A stretch of DNA of 7,453 bases from Actinomycetota bacterium (GTDB lineage: Bacteria > Actinomycetota > Acidimicrobiia > Acidimicrobiales > Ilumatobacteraceae): the NCBI GenBank assembly GCA_026393655.1, contig JAPKZT010000025.1:1-7453 (forward strand), read 5' to 3'. Below, piece after piece: positions 1 to 6,276 of this stretch. Each line of letters begins with the position of its first letter. The stretch's first letter is position 1. The notes under the pieces were generated by a model. It searched no databases. It was not told where the DNA came from and saw only the letters and a program-made list of their open reading frames with translations. Made by a program: the position numbers and the translations under genes.

Positions 1-655
1 CGAACCCAGAGCGTTCAAGCATCTCAACGATTACTTCAGGCTTTGGCAAGTAGGCGACACTGCGTGGCAAATATTTATACGCGGCTCGATCTGAGAATAT
101 GCCGCCAATTAATGGCACGATTTTGCCGAAATAGATTGAGTTACCAAAGCGGACAAAACTATTAGTGGGCACACTGACATCTAAGAGTGCTACGCGCCCT
201 TTAAATCGCGTGACTCTGGCGATCTCGGTAAAGAAAGCTTGTAGGTTTTCAAGGTTCCGTAGCGCAAAGCCACAGGTGACGCCGTCAACACAAGCATTCG
301 GAAACGGAAGTCGCTGAATATCGGCCTGACTTCTTGGCGAGCCACTTCGGTCAGCCTTTAACATTCCTAGCGAAATGTCCACTGAAATTGCGATTAGTCC
401 AGTTTTTTTGAGTTCGATACAAAGATCACCAGTACCACTAGCAAGATCTAAGACTCGAGAACCAGCGGGCAGAAGCAGTGAATCAACAGTTCGTTTACGC
501 CATTTCGCGTCTAATCCGAAAGTCATTAGGCGATTGACGAAGTTGTATCGCGGGGCGATGGCATCAAACATCTCTTGCACCGCGACAACTTTTTCTGCAC
601 CTTGGGGCAGGTCGTTACGATCCCACTTGCGCTTTTGTTCGGTGGATGAATTCAT
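1..655 (-). CDS. ubiE: Demethylmenaquinone methyltransferase (UbiE/MenG), 3' end cut by the window edge
   Basis: SAM-dependent C-methyltransferase for the last step of menaquinone synthesis (demethylmenaquinone to menaquinone); actinobacteria use menaquinone, so MenG is the expected role. The minus strand is open from ATG at 655 down to base 1, giving 218 residues. The family signature MFDAIAPRYNFVNRLMTFGLD is at residues 29-49, SAM motif I VLDLASGTGDL at 68-78, the LPF and GFALRN motifs at 116-134, and the C-terminal block SDRAAYKYLPRSV at 188-200. Related enzymes are about 230 residues, so only about 15-20 C-terminal residues should be missing. The usual RPGGR after motif III reads RFKGR (150-154). 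ATG 655 is chosen because the next upstream ATG (660) meets a stop at once; no clear ribosome binding site precedes it. It diverges from the acyl-CoA dehydrogenase gene. Identity is very secure from the motifs. Confidence 0.96.
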   Translation of the reverse strand, partial: MNSSTEQKRKWDRNDLPQGAEKVVAVQEMFDAIAPRYNFVNRLMTFGLDAKWRKRTVDSLLLPAGSRVLDLASGTGDLCIELKKTGLIAISVDISLGMLKADRSGSPRSQADIQRLPFPNACVDGVTCGFALRNLENLQAFFTEIARVTRFKGRVALLDVSVPTNSFVRFGNSIYFGKIVPLIGGIFSDRAAYKYLPRSVAYLPKPEVIVEMLERSGF

Positions 656-726
656 GTCATGCAGACTACGCCAAATTGATAGATATACCGATGACAATTA
701 TGTCTCTCTGATCTGCCAAACTGACT

Positions 727-733
727 AAGGAGA
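727..733 (+). promoter_or_regulatory. Strong ribosome binding site of the acyl-CoA dehydrogenase gene
   Basis: AAGGAGA lies 5 bases before the ATG at 739 and fixes that start. The 83-bp divergent gap 656-738 must also hold promoters for both ubiE and this gene. TTGATA at 676-681 is a possible -35 for the plus strand, but no convincing -10 at the right distance was seen. Confidence 0.85.
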
Positions 734-738
734 TTTTT

Positions 739-1959
739 ATGATTGATTTTTCATTTTCACCCGAAGTCGAACAAGTGCGCTTAAAGGTTCGCGAATTTAT
801 GGATACTCGGGTTCGTCCTGATTGGGAAGCGACTGACGAAAAAGATCGCGACGCCGTGGTTCGCACGATTGTCAAATTGCGTGGCGTCGCACGCAAAGAA
901 TGGAATCTATGGTTGCCGCATATGCCCGCAGAATGGGGTGGCATGGGTCTCGGACCGACCGCAATGGCTGCAGTTTCGGCAGAGGCCGCCAAAGTAAGTA
1001 TTGGACCGTTTGTGTTAAATGCACAAGCACCTGACGAGGGCAACCAACACACACTTTTGCATTGGGGCACCGACGAACAAAAAGAAAAATATCTTGGACC
1101 ATTATGCGAAGGCACATCAAGAAGTTGCTTTGCAATGACTGAACCAGAAGTTGCTGGTAGCGATCCAACTGTGATTCAAACACATGCCTATCAAGATGGC
1201 GATGAGTGGGTTATAAATGGTCACAAGTGGTTTATCTCTGGCGCACGCGGAGCAAAATTTGCGCTGTTGGTAGCGCGAACCGAAGATGACCCAGATTTGC
1301 CTCAGGCAGCGAATTCATGTTTCATTGTTGATATTCCGAGCGAGGGTTTCAATATTGTTCGCGATGTTGAAACAATGTCCGGTGGGCATAATCATTGCGA
1401 GATTGAAATCAAAGATCTACGTGTACCGGCTAAAAATATGTTGGGCGGACGTGGGCAGGGGCATCTTTTAGGCCAGTACCGCCTCGGACCAGCGCGATTG
1501 GCTCACTGCATGCGTTGGATCGGTCAAGCCGAGATTGCGCTTGACATGATGGTTGACCGCGCACTTAAGCGATATTCACACGGTTCGATACTCGCCGAAA
1601 AGCAAGGTATCCAATGGTTGATCTCTGATTCTGCAATGGAGCTTTACCAATGCAAGTTGATGGTCTTGCATGCTGCCTACAAACTTGAAAACGGTCAATC
1701 GTTTATATCTGAAGTTTCAATGGCTAAACACTTTGTCGCAAATAGTTTATGGAGAATCATTGATCGTGCAATACAGGTACACGGTGCACTCGGCTACTCA
1801 ACTGATACGCCGCTAGCGCATATGTTGCAACAGGCACGATGGAGCCGCTTCGCAGATGGCGCTGATGAGATTCACCAAATGCGAATCGCGCAACGCACCA
1901 TTGCTGCATACAAAGATCATGGTTCGACTAAAACAGCGACAGGAGATTTACCGTTATGA
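739..1959 (+). CDS. Acyl-CoA dehydrogenase, ACAD10/ACAD11-like subgroup
   Basis: FAD flavoenzyme that oxidises an acyl-CoA to the 2-enoyl-CoA in fatty-acid or related catabolism; the substrate cannot be read from sequence. Its 406 residues have the full three-part fold: N-terminal helical domain (about 1-125), beta domain with the FAD/substrate motif FAMTEPEVAGSD (131-142) and NGHKWFISGA (160-169), and C-terminal helical domain with RLGPARLAHCMRW (248-260) and QVHGALGYSTDTPL (346-359). The subgroup call rests on RLGPARLAHCMRW plus FADGADEIH (371-379). Aligned with the YEGTSQIQ segment of medium-chain dehydrogenase, Asp373 takes the place of the catalytic glutamate, which fits my recollection of ACAD10/11-type enzymes. 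A strong ribosome binding site precedes the ATG, and the stop overlaps the start of the LLM oxidoreductase by 4 bp, so the two are very likely co-translated. Family is certain; subgroup is likely. Confidence 0.95.
   Translation: MIDFSFSPEVEQVRLKVREFMDTRVRPDWEATDEKDRDAVVRTIVKLRGVARKEWNLWLPHMPAEWGGMGLGPTAMAAVSAEAAKVSIGPFVLNAQAPDEGNQHTLLHWGTDEQKEKYLGPLCEGTSRSCFAMTEPEVAGSDPTVIQTHAYQDGDEWVINGHKWFISGARGAKFALLVARTEDDPDLPQAANSCFIVDIPSEGFNIVRDVETMSGGHNHCEIEIKDLRVPAKNMLGGRGQGHLLGQYRLGPARLAHCMRWIGQAEIALDMMVDRALKRYSHGSILAEKQGIQWLISDSAMELYQCKLMVLHAAYKLENGQSFISEVSMAKHFVANSLWRIIDRAIQVHGALGYSTDTPLAHMLQQARWSRFADGADEIHQMRIAQRTIAAYKDHGSTKTATGDLPL
1941..1946 (+). promoter_or_regulatory. Ribosome binding site of the LLM oxidoreductase inside the dehydrogenase gene
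   Basis: AGGAGA sits within the last codons of the acyl-CoA dehydrogenase, 9 bases before ATG 1956. With the ATGA stop/start overlap at 1956-1959 it supports translational coupling. Confidence 0.7.
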
Positions 1960-2927
1960 GTTCGGCAAAGCAACACATTACTTTCGGTGTTTTTATTCCA
2001 CAAGGTTGGAAGATGGAACTGATAAGTATTGCTGACCCGGTAGCGAAATGGCAGAAAACAATTGAGGTGGCACAGCTTGCCGAAAAACTTGGCTACGACT
2101 CAATTTGGGTTTACGACCATTTTCACAATGTTCCGCGACCAGCCCATGAGACAGTTTTTGAATGTTGGACAGTAATGGCTGCTATCAGCCAGTTGACGAC
2201 AAAAATTCGGCTCGGTCAGATGGTTGGTTGTAATTTGTATCGCGAACCAAGTTTGCTAGCAAAAATCACATCGACTCTGGATGTAATTTCTGGCGGTCGT
2301 CTTGACTGGGGAATCGGTGCCGGATGGTACGAAAATGAGTGTCGCGGCTATGGATTTGATTTTCCAGAGCCAAAAGTGCGAATTGCGATGTTGCGCGAAT
2401 GCGTTGAAATTGTGCGCTCAATGTGGACTAACGAAGAAACGACATACGAAGGCAAGCACTACAAAATGGTTCGCGGTAATTGCGATCCGAAGCCATTGCA
2501 AAAGCCTCATCCGCCAATTTGGATTGGTGGTGGCGGCGAGCAACTAACTCTTCGTGTAGTTGCTCGATACGCGGATTATTCAAATTTCGGTGGAACCCCT
2601 GAGGAGTTCGCACACAAAATTGAAATTTTAAAAGGACATTGTTTAGCAGTCGGTCGTGACGAATCTGAGATTCAAAAAACCTGGTCACCCGATGTATTCA
2701 TTCGTCGCACCGAGAAAGAATTGAAAGCACAAGGCTCTCGCAGTTTGCGTGGTGATGCTTTTGACGATTGGCAAAATGCGAATCTAGTCGGCACGGTAGA
2801 GCAAGTTACCGAGAAGGTTCAAAAGTACATCGACTTGGGTTGTAGTGGCTTCATCCCGTGGTGCGCAGATTATCCAAGTACTGAGACTGTCGAACTATTC
2901 GCCGAAGTTATGAACAACTTTCGCTAA
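1956..2927 (+). CDS. LLM-class flavin/F420-dependent oxidoreductase (Rv1855c-like)
   Basis: Luciferase-like TIM-barrel oxidoreductase of 323 residues, the normal size for the family; actinobacterial members mostly use coenzyme F420, here a family-level inference. Visible landmarks are the first barrel strand GVFIPQGW (11-18), AEKLGYDSIWVYDHF (42-56), the strand ending IRLGQMVGCNLYREP (84-98), the hallmark ISGGRLDWGIGAGW (111-124), and PPIWIGGGGEQLTLRVVARYAD (186-207). The C-terminal NLVGTVEQVTEKVQKYIDLGCSGFIPW (276-302) is the usual substrate-side segment ending in the last barrel strand. The opening FIPQGW resembles the Rv1855c group as I recall it. It is joined to the upstream acyl-CoA dehydrogenase by a 4-bp overlap and an internal ribosome binding site, so both probably act in one catabolic pathway. 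The substrate is unknown. The next gene is convergent, only 23 bp away. Confidence 0.93.
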   Translation: MSSAKQHITFGVFIPQGWKMELISIADPVAKWQKTIEVAQLAEKLGYDSIWVYDHFHNVPRPAHETVFECWTVMAAISQLTTKIRLGQMVGCNLYREPSLLAKITSTLDVISGGRLDWGIGAGWYENECRGYGFDFPEPKVRIAMLRECVEIVRSMWTNEETTYEGKHYKMVRGNCDPKPLQKPHPPIWIGGGGEQLTLRVVARYADYSNFGGTPEEFAHKIEILKGHCLAVGRDESEIQKTWSPDVFIRRTEKELKAQGSRSLRGDAFDDWQNANLVGTVEQVTEKVQKYIDLGCSGFIPWCADYPSTETVELFAEVMNNFR

Positions 2928-2950
2928 AGATTTCTAAAAACTAATTATGT

Positions 2951-3409
2951 TTACAGGTAGTACCTGAAAACAACTTCGGCCACGCAAGATGGCTTTTTGG
3001 CGTTCTCGATTTCAAAAGTAGTTTCAAGTGTTACTTGAACACCACCAGTCACGTCTTCAACTGAGAGAAGCTTGACTCCCGCGCGTAACTTTGAGCCAAC
3101 TGGTACTGGGGATGGAAAGCGAACCTTGTTAGTGCCATAGTTGACACCCATTGCCACACCTTCAACACCAAATATTTGTGGAAGAAACACAGGTCCCAAT
3201 GACAGCGTTAGATAACCATGAGCAATCGGTCCACCGAAAGGGCCAGCCTTAGCACGCTCAACATCGATGTGAATCCATTGATGATCACCGGTTGCATCTG
3301 CGAATCGATTTACTTGGTCTTGTGTGATAGTCAAATAATCTGAATAACCGAGGTGGTTGCCAACTAACGATTTAAGTTCGTCGACACCTTTGATGATGAG
3401 TCTTGTCAT
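2951..3409 (-). CDS. MaoC-like (R)-specific enoyl-CoA hydratase, HtdZ/Rv0130-like
   Basis: Single hot-dog-fold hydratase of 152 residues, expected to hydrate trans-2-enoyl-CoA to (R)-3-hydroxyacyl-CoA. The hydratase-2 catalytic pair is in FADATGDHQWIHID (36-49): Asp42 and His47 with the usual four-residue spacing. The second signature GPFGGPIAHGYLTLSL (56-71) follows, then VNYGTNKVRFPSPVPVGSKL (89-108). Length and motifs closely match Mycobacterium tuberculosis Rv0130 (HtdZ) as I remember it. It lies convergent with the dehydrogenase/LLM pair, whose enoyl-CoA product would be a reasonable substrate, although it is not in the same transcript. No Shine-Dalgarno is seen before ATG 3409. Three 12-bp tandem repeats lie 31 bp upstream of the start. 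Confidence in the family is very high. Confidence 0.95.
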   Translation of the reverse strand: MTRLIIKGVDELKSLVGNHLGYSDYLTITQDQVNRFADATGDHQWIHIDVERAKAGPFGGPIAHGYLTLSLGPVFLPQIFGVEGVAMGVNYGTNKVRFPSPVPVGSKLRAGVKLLSVEDVTGGVQVTLETTFEIENAKKPSCVAEVVFRYYL

Positions 3410-3439
3410 AGTTAAAGTTTGGCAGATTCGGCCACTTGC

Positions 3440-3475
3440 GATCTAATTGGTGATCTAATTGGTGATCTAATTGGC
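3440..3475. repeat. Three tandem 12-bp repeats upstream of the MaoC gene
   Basis: Unit GATCTAATTGGT occurs at 3440-3451 and 3452-3463, and as GATCTAATTGGC at 3464-3475. It fills much of the 81-bp gap between the membrane-protein stop (3491) and the MaoC start (3409). On the minus strand each unit reads ACCAATTAGATC. It may be a slippage-prone microsatellite or a set of operator-like sites; the sequence does not decide. Confidence 0.9.
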
Positions 3476-3490
3476 GAGTGCTTGATTTAT

Positions 3491-3907
3491 CTAGCGATAC
3501 CAGATTCGTTGATGAGATCTACTCTGCGTATGTAGCAGTAATGCGCACAAAGCGATCTCAAAAATCAGGCTCGTTGTGTTGCCGCCGCTGATCTTGCTAT
3601 AAACACTTAGTTGCCCGCCTGCGCGACTGGCAAGATCACTCAGCGCCCAATAGCGAAGCACGAAAGGTGAGAAGGCAGCCGCGATACCAAATTTATATCC
3701 AAGTTTTCGATCGTTAGCCATCAGTAAGCCACCAAAAACATGCAGAGCGACTGTAGCTAATCCGATAACAAAACCAAACCAATACCGATCGCGAATGTAT
3801 CCGAGATAGTCATTGCGATCTACAACGCTCATCAATGCGAAAAACCATTCAGGTAAAGCAACATCGTTGCGATCTGTAATGTCTGCGGTTGCATTCGGTC
3901 GAACCAT
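3491..3907 (-). CDS. Hypothetical three-helix membrane protein
   Basis: Not recognised. The frame encodes 138 residues with natural-looking codon use. A polar N-terminus with charged residues (1-43, containing VALPEWFFALMSVVDRNDY) is followed by three hydrophobic segments at about 44-63 (GFVIGLATVALHVFGGLLMA), 73-90 and 112-126, and a basic tail (SRSHQRIWYR). This suggests a small inner-membrane protein with a cytoplasmic C-terminus by the positive-inside rule. The polar loop between the last two segments (91-111) is rich in Ser and Gly. No catalytic motif is visible. It reads towards the MaoC gene 81 bp downstream and diverges from era. ATG 3907 lacks a clear ribosome binding site, so the start is uncertain; Met26 is a possible later start. 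That it is a real gene is likely; its function is unknown. Confidence 0.7.
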   Translation of the reverse strand: MVRPNATADITDRNDVALPEWFFALMSVVDRNDYLGYIRDRYWFGFVIGLATVALHVFGGLLMANDRKLGYKFGIAAAFSPFVLRYWALSDLASRAGGQLSVYSKISGGNTTSLIFEIALCALLLHTQSRSHQRIWYR

Positions 3908-3978
3908 TTACGCCAGTCAATGTTTAGCACTATTCAATTGTGGCAGATCTGGCAATAAATAATCGGTAGCCTTCTGTC

Positions 3979-4818
3979 GTGCGGACGGCGTTTATATCTC
4001 TTGTTGGAAGACCCAATGTTGGCAAGTCAACACTGTTAAATGCATTAATTGGCAAGAAGATCAGCATTGTCTCGGATAAACCACAGACCACGCGCACAAG
4101 AATTCGCGGCATCGTAACAACCGCTGACACGCAGTTGGTATTCGTGGATACGCCTGGGCTGCATAAAGCAACTACTGCGCTAGGCGAACGAGTTAACGCC
4201 ACGGCACTCGAGTCAATGCGCGACGTTGATGTTGTTTGCCTTGTGCTTGACGCAACTCAAACAGTTGGTACTGGCGATAAATGGGTTAGCGAGCAACTTG
4301 ATGTTTCAAAGGCGATTGTCGTATTGAATAAAACAGACGCTGTTTCTTCGGCCAAGATCTTGGCACAACTTTCGGCGGCGTCATCGCTGGGTGCTGCTGA
4401 ATACTTCCCGGTGTCTGCGAAAACTGGTGAAGGAGTTGAAGCGCTGTTGTTGGCTTTGCGGCTAAGAACTGTAGAGGGAGATGCAATGTTTCCGGCTGAA
4501 ATGGTATCTGAGACACCGCAGGCGCAATGGATCGCCGAACTCGTGCGTGAGCAACTGTTGGCAGTAACACGAGATGAGTTGCCTTATTCAATAGCCACGA
4601 GAGTGACAGAGTGGGAATGGCCACGAGTGCGATGCGAGATTGTTGTCGAACGCGAAAGTCAAAAAGGAATGGTCATCGGTAAGTCCGGACAAGTATTGAA
4701 AAAAGTTGGCATTGAGGTTCGTAAACAAATGCCTGAAGGTGCTTATCTTGAACTATTCGTTGTCGTTGATAAAGATTGGCAACATCGCGCAGAACGTGTT
4801 GAACGACTTGGTTACTAG
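3979..4818 (+). CDS. era: GTPase Era (16S rRNA/30S subunit maturation)
   Basis: Essential Ras-like GTPase that binds the 3' end of 16S rRNA through a KH domain and assists small-subunit maturation. Its 279 residues show G1 GRPNVGKS (10-17), switch I QTTRTRIRG (36-44), G3 DTPG (57-60), G4 NKTD (117-120) and G5 SAK (146-148). The linker carries DELPYSIATRVTEWEW (199-214), and the C-terminal KH domain has GMVIGKSG (230-237) and ends normally at VDKDWQHRAERVERLGY. Start is GTG 3979: a stop codon (3967-3969) lies just upstream in frame with no other start between, which leaves only nine residues before the P-loop, a short N-terminus for Era. Ribosome binding is weak at best (GGTAG 3965-3969). The common partners (ybeY, recO, corC-type genes) are not beside it. 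Identity is certain. Confidence 0.97.
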   Translation: MRTAFISLVGRPNVGKSTLLNALIGKKISIVSDKPQTTRTRIRGIVTTADTQLVFVDTPGLHKATTALGERVNATALESMRDVDVVCLVLDATQTVGTGDKWVSEQLDVSKAIVVLNKTDAVSSAKILAQLSAASSLGAAEYFPVSAKTGEGVEALLLALRLRTVEGDAMFPAEMVSETPQAQWIAELVREQLLAVTRDELPYSIATRVTEWEWPRVRCEIVVERESQKGMVIGKSGQVLKKVGIEVRKQMPEGAYLELFVVVDKDWQHRAERVERLGY

Positions 4819-4832
4819 CTTTAGTAGCTTGT

Positions 4833-5507
4833 CTAGCCGTTGCGGTCGGCGAGTAATGAGATGTAGTCGTCGTAACTGACTGCGTCGCCTGGTTTACTCA
4901 GATCGCCTCGCCCACGTGGCACTGCGATCGAAACGCCGTTAACACTAAATTTTGCTTGACCGATACCAGGTCGACTTGTAAACGTGAGTACAAGTTGAGC
5001 AATTGCTAAACGCTGATCAATTGGTGAAAGTCCGGCTAATAAGAAATTGTTTGCATCGATTACGACGATTCCCTTTGTGACATTGATTTTGGCCTGAAGC
5101 GATGACGCGATAGCGCTACGTAATCCCGAGCCTGCGTCGCCTGAAGGTGGGCCAGAAACCAGAGCCGAGAGTACTTGAGTTGTTGTAGCCGGACTTACGA
5201 TTTGAATTTTGGTAGCCACAAGCCGATTGGCGATAATGAAGTAAAGATCGACTGTCTCGTTAACAATCTCAGACACGGCATTTTTTGGATTTGATCCAGA
5301 CTCATTCGCGTCTAGTTCTACTGGTATGGTCGTCGTGGTCGTCGTAGTTGATGTTGCATTTAGTTCAAATGGGATATCCGCGTCTGGAATTTGAACGAAC
5401 TCGCTTGATGTAGGTACTCCGCAAGAACTAGTGAAAATGATCAGTGACAAAACAAGAACTGACCTTGGGCCGAATTGATTTTTCAGAGTAGGAATTTTTT
5501 TTATCAT
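4833..5507 (-). CDS. GerMN-domain lipoprotein (LpqB N-terminal-like)
   Basis: Predicted exported lipoprotein of 224 residues. A basic N-terminus and hydrophobic stretch SVLVLSLIIF (16-25) lead to TSSC (26-29), an acceptable but not canonical lipobox with Cys29 as lipidation site. Next is a low-complexity linker with seven threonines in a row (54-60), the kind of poly-Thr tether common in Acidimicrobiia surface proteins. The GerMN domain covers about 86-195: VDLYFIIANRLVATK, LSALVSGPPSGDAGSGLRSAI, GIVVIDANNFL, AIAQLVLTFTSRPGIGQAKFSVNG. The ATG overlaps the stop of the upstream kinase by 4 bp (5504-5507), implying co-translation. Position after a sensor kinase mirrors mtrB-lpqB, where LpqB modulates MtrB, but this protein lacks the large beta-propeller of LpqB. 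A role in tuning the kinase is inference. Confidence 0.88.
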   Translation of the reverse strand: MIKKIPTLKNQFGPRSVLVLSLIIFTSSCGVPTSSEFVQIPDADIPFELNATSTTTTTTTIPVELDANESGSNPKNAVSEIVNETVDLYFIIANRLVATKIQIVSPATTTQVLSALVSGPPSGDAGSGLRSAIASSLQAKINVTKGIVVIDANNFLLAGLSPIDQRLAIAQLVLTFTSRPGIGQAKFSVNGVSIAVPRGRGDLSKPGDAVSYDDYISLLADRNG

Positions 5508-6217
5508 GACAATTGCGACGTGTGTGTATCGAAAGGCGATTTTCTAGCTATTGAAACCATGAATCTGGCACCGCCAGAGCCACTTGTTTCAACCCACGCT
5601 TTACCGTGTAAAGCACGAGCATGTTCTTGAACTATTGCAAGCCCTAATCCACTACCAGTGCTATTTCGTGATGACGTACCGCGTGCAAATCTTTCAAAAA
5701 TTCGATCGCGTTCACTCTGCGCGACTCCAACGCCTTGATCTTCAATACTGATGATCAACTGATTTTGGTCGCCGGTTACTAATATTGCCGTTGCCCCGCC
5801 AGCATGATCACGAGCATTTTCAAGTAGATTCAGCACTATCCGCTCAATTCTTCGGCGATCCAAAACGATCTCGTCACGTGAATCAAGAGTAGACGTAAAA
5901 TTTACATCGATAAATCCATGCCGTGTTGCAACCTGTTGAACGAACTTTGCAAGATCAATGGTTTCCTCGTTAGATGTTCCTGCACCGGCATCGAGTCGAG
6001 AAAGTTCAAGCAAATCTAAAACTGTACGATCAAAACGACGCACTTGTGTTGCAATTATGTCAAAAGCCTGTTGATTTCTTTCGCTAAGTTCGTCGCGCCG
6101 TGCTTGAAGCACTTCAATGGCAGCCGCAAGAGCAGTTACCGGTGATCTAAGTTCATGGCTGACATCGCTAGCAAATCTTGTCTCACGTTGAATTCGAGAT
6201 TGCACCGCGTCAACCAT
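5504..6217 (-). CDS. Sensor histidine kinase, C-terminal half (dimerisation and ATPase domains), split from its N-terminal half
   Basis: Catalytic part of an MtrB/OmpR-family sensor kinase, 237 residues from ATG 6217. The H-box FASDVSHELRSPVTAL has phospho-accepting His21; the N-box NLLENARDHAG is at 130-140, G1 DQGVGV at 160-165, F-box IFERFARG at 173-180 and G2 TGSGLGLAIV at 187-196, so every kinase motif is intact. The frame is broken from the sensor half by the 38-bp duplication at 6201-6276; the ATG used here lies in its first plus-strand copy and corresponds to an internal HAMP methionine. No ribosome binding site precedes it, so separate expression would need reinitiation after the upstream stop 17 bases away. 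Without one repeat copy this joins the N-terminal half in frame. The downstream GerMN lipoprotein overlaps its stop by 4 bp. Confidence 0.9.
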   Translation of the reverse strand: MVDAVQSRIQRETRFASDVSHELRSPVTALAAAIEVLQARRDELSERNQQAFDIIATQVRRFDRTVLDLLELSRLDAGAGTSNEETIDLAKFVQQVATRHGFIDVNFTSTLDSRDEIVLDRRRIERIVLNLLENARDHAGGATAILVTGDQNQLIISIEDQGVGVAQSERDRIFERFARGTSSRNSTGSGLGLAIVQEHARALHGKAWVETSGSGGARFMVSIARKSPFDTHTSQLS

Positions 6218-6276
6218 GTTGTTAAACGAAGTCGCTAGTGCACTGCGTCAACCATGTTGTTAAACGAAGTTGCTAG
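6201..6276. repeat. 38-bp tandem duplication that frameshifts the sensor kinase
   Basis: Copies at 6201-6238 and 6239-6276 match at 36 of 38 positions, differing at 6206/6244 and 6233/6271 (both C versus T). As 38 is not a multiple of three, the second copy shifts the kinase frame and creates a TAG at 6235-6237. Read in the kinase frame both copies encode LATSFNNMVDAV, and both differences fall in third positions of Ala codons (GCG versus GCA), so they are silent. Removing one copy gives a continuous frame of 484 codons including the stop over 6993-5504. Confidence 0.97.

Noticed and set aside
375..728. Plus-strand open frame of 117 codons
   Set aside because: It lies almost wholly antisense to ubiE, whose motifs are unmistakable; its product is rich in Ser/Arg with no recognisable domain.
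666..1183. Two minus-strand open frames (149 and 103 codons) antisense to the acyl-CoA dehydrogenase
   Set aside because: Shadow frames of a well-supported gene, with no domain resemblance and no ribosome binding site.
2954..2966. Perfect 13-bp palindrome CAGGTAGTACCTG at the convergent gene ends, considered as a terminator
   Set aside because: The spacer is one base, no T-tract follows on either strand, and it encodes the last residues of the MaoC protein.
4286..4624. Minus-strand open frame of 112 codons inside era
   Set aside because: Antisense shadow of a fully motif-supported GTPase gene.
4819..4832. Convergent 14-bp gap between era and the lipoprotein gene, checked for a bidirectional terminator
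   Set aside because: Only a 4-bp stem (ACTA/TAGT) can be drawn around 4814-4825, with no T-run; too weak to call.
5321..5350. Short triplet-like repeats (GTCGTC/GTGGTC) considered as a microsatellite
   Set aside because: They are simply the codons of the lipoprotein's poly-threonine linker, with mixed ACT/ACG/ACC use.
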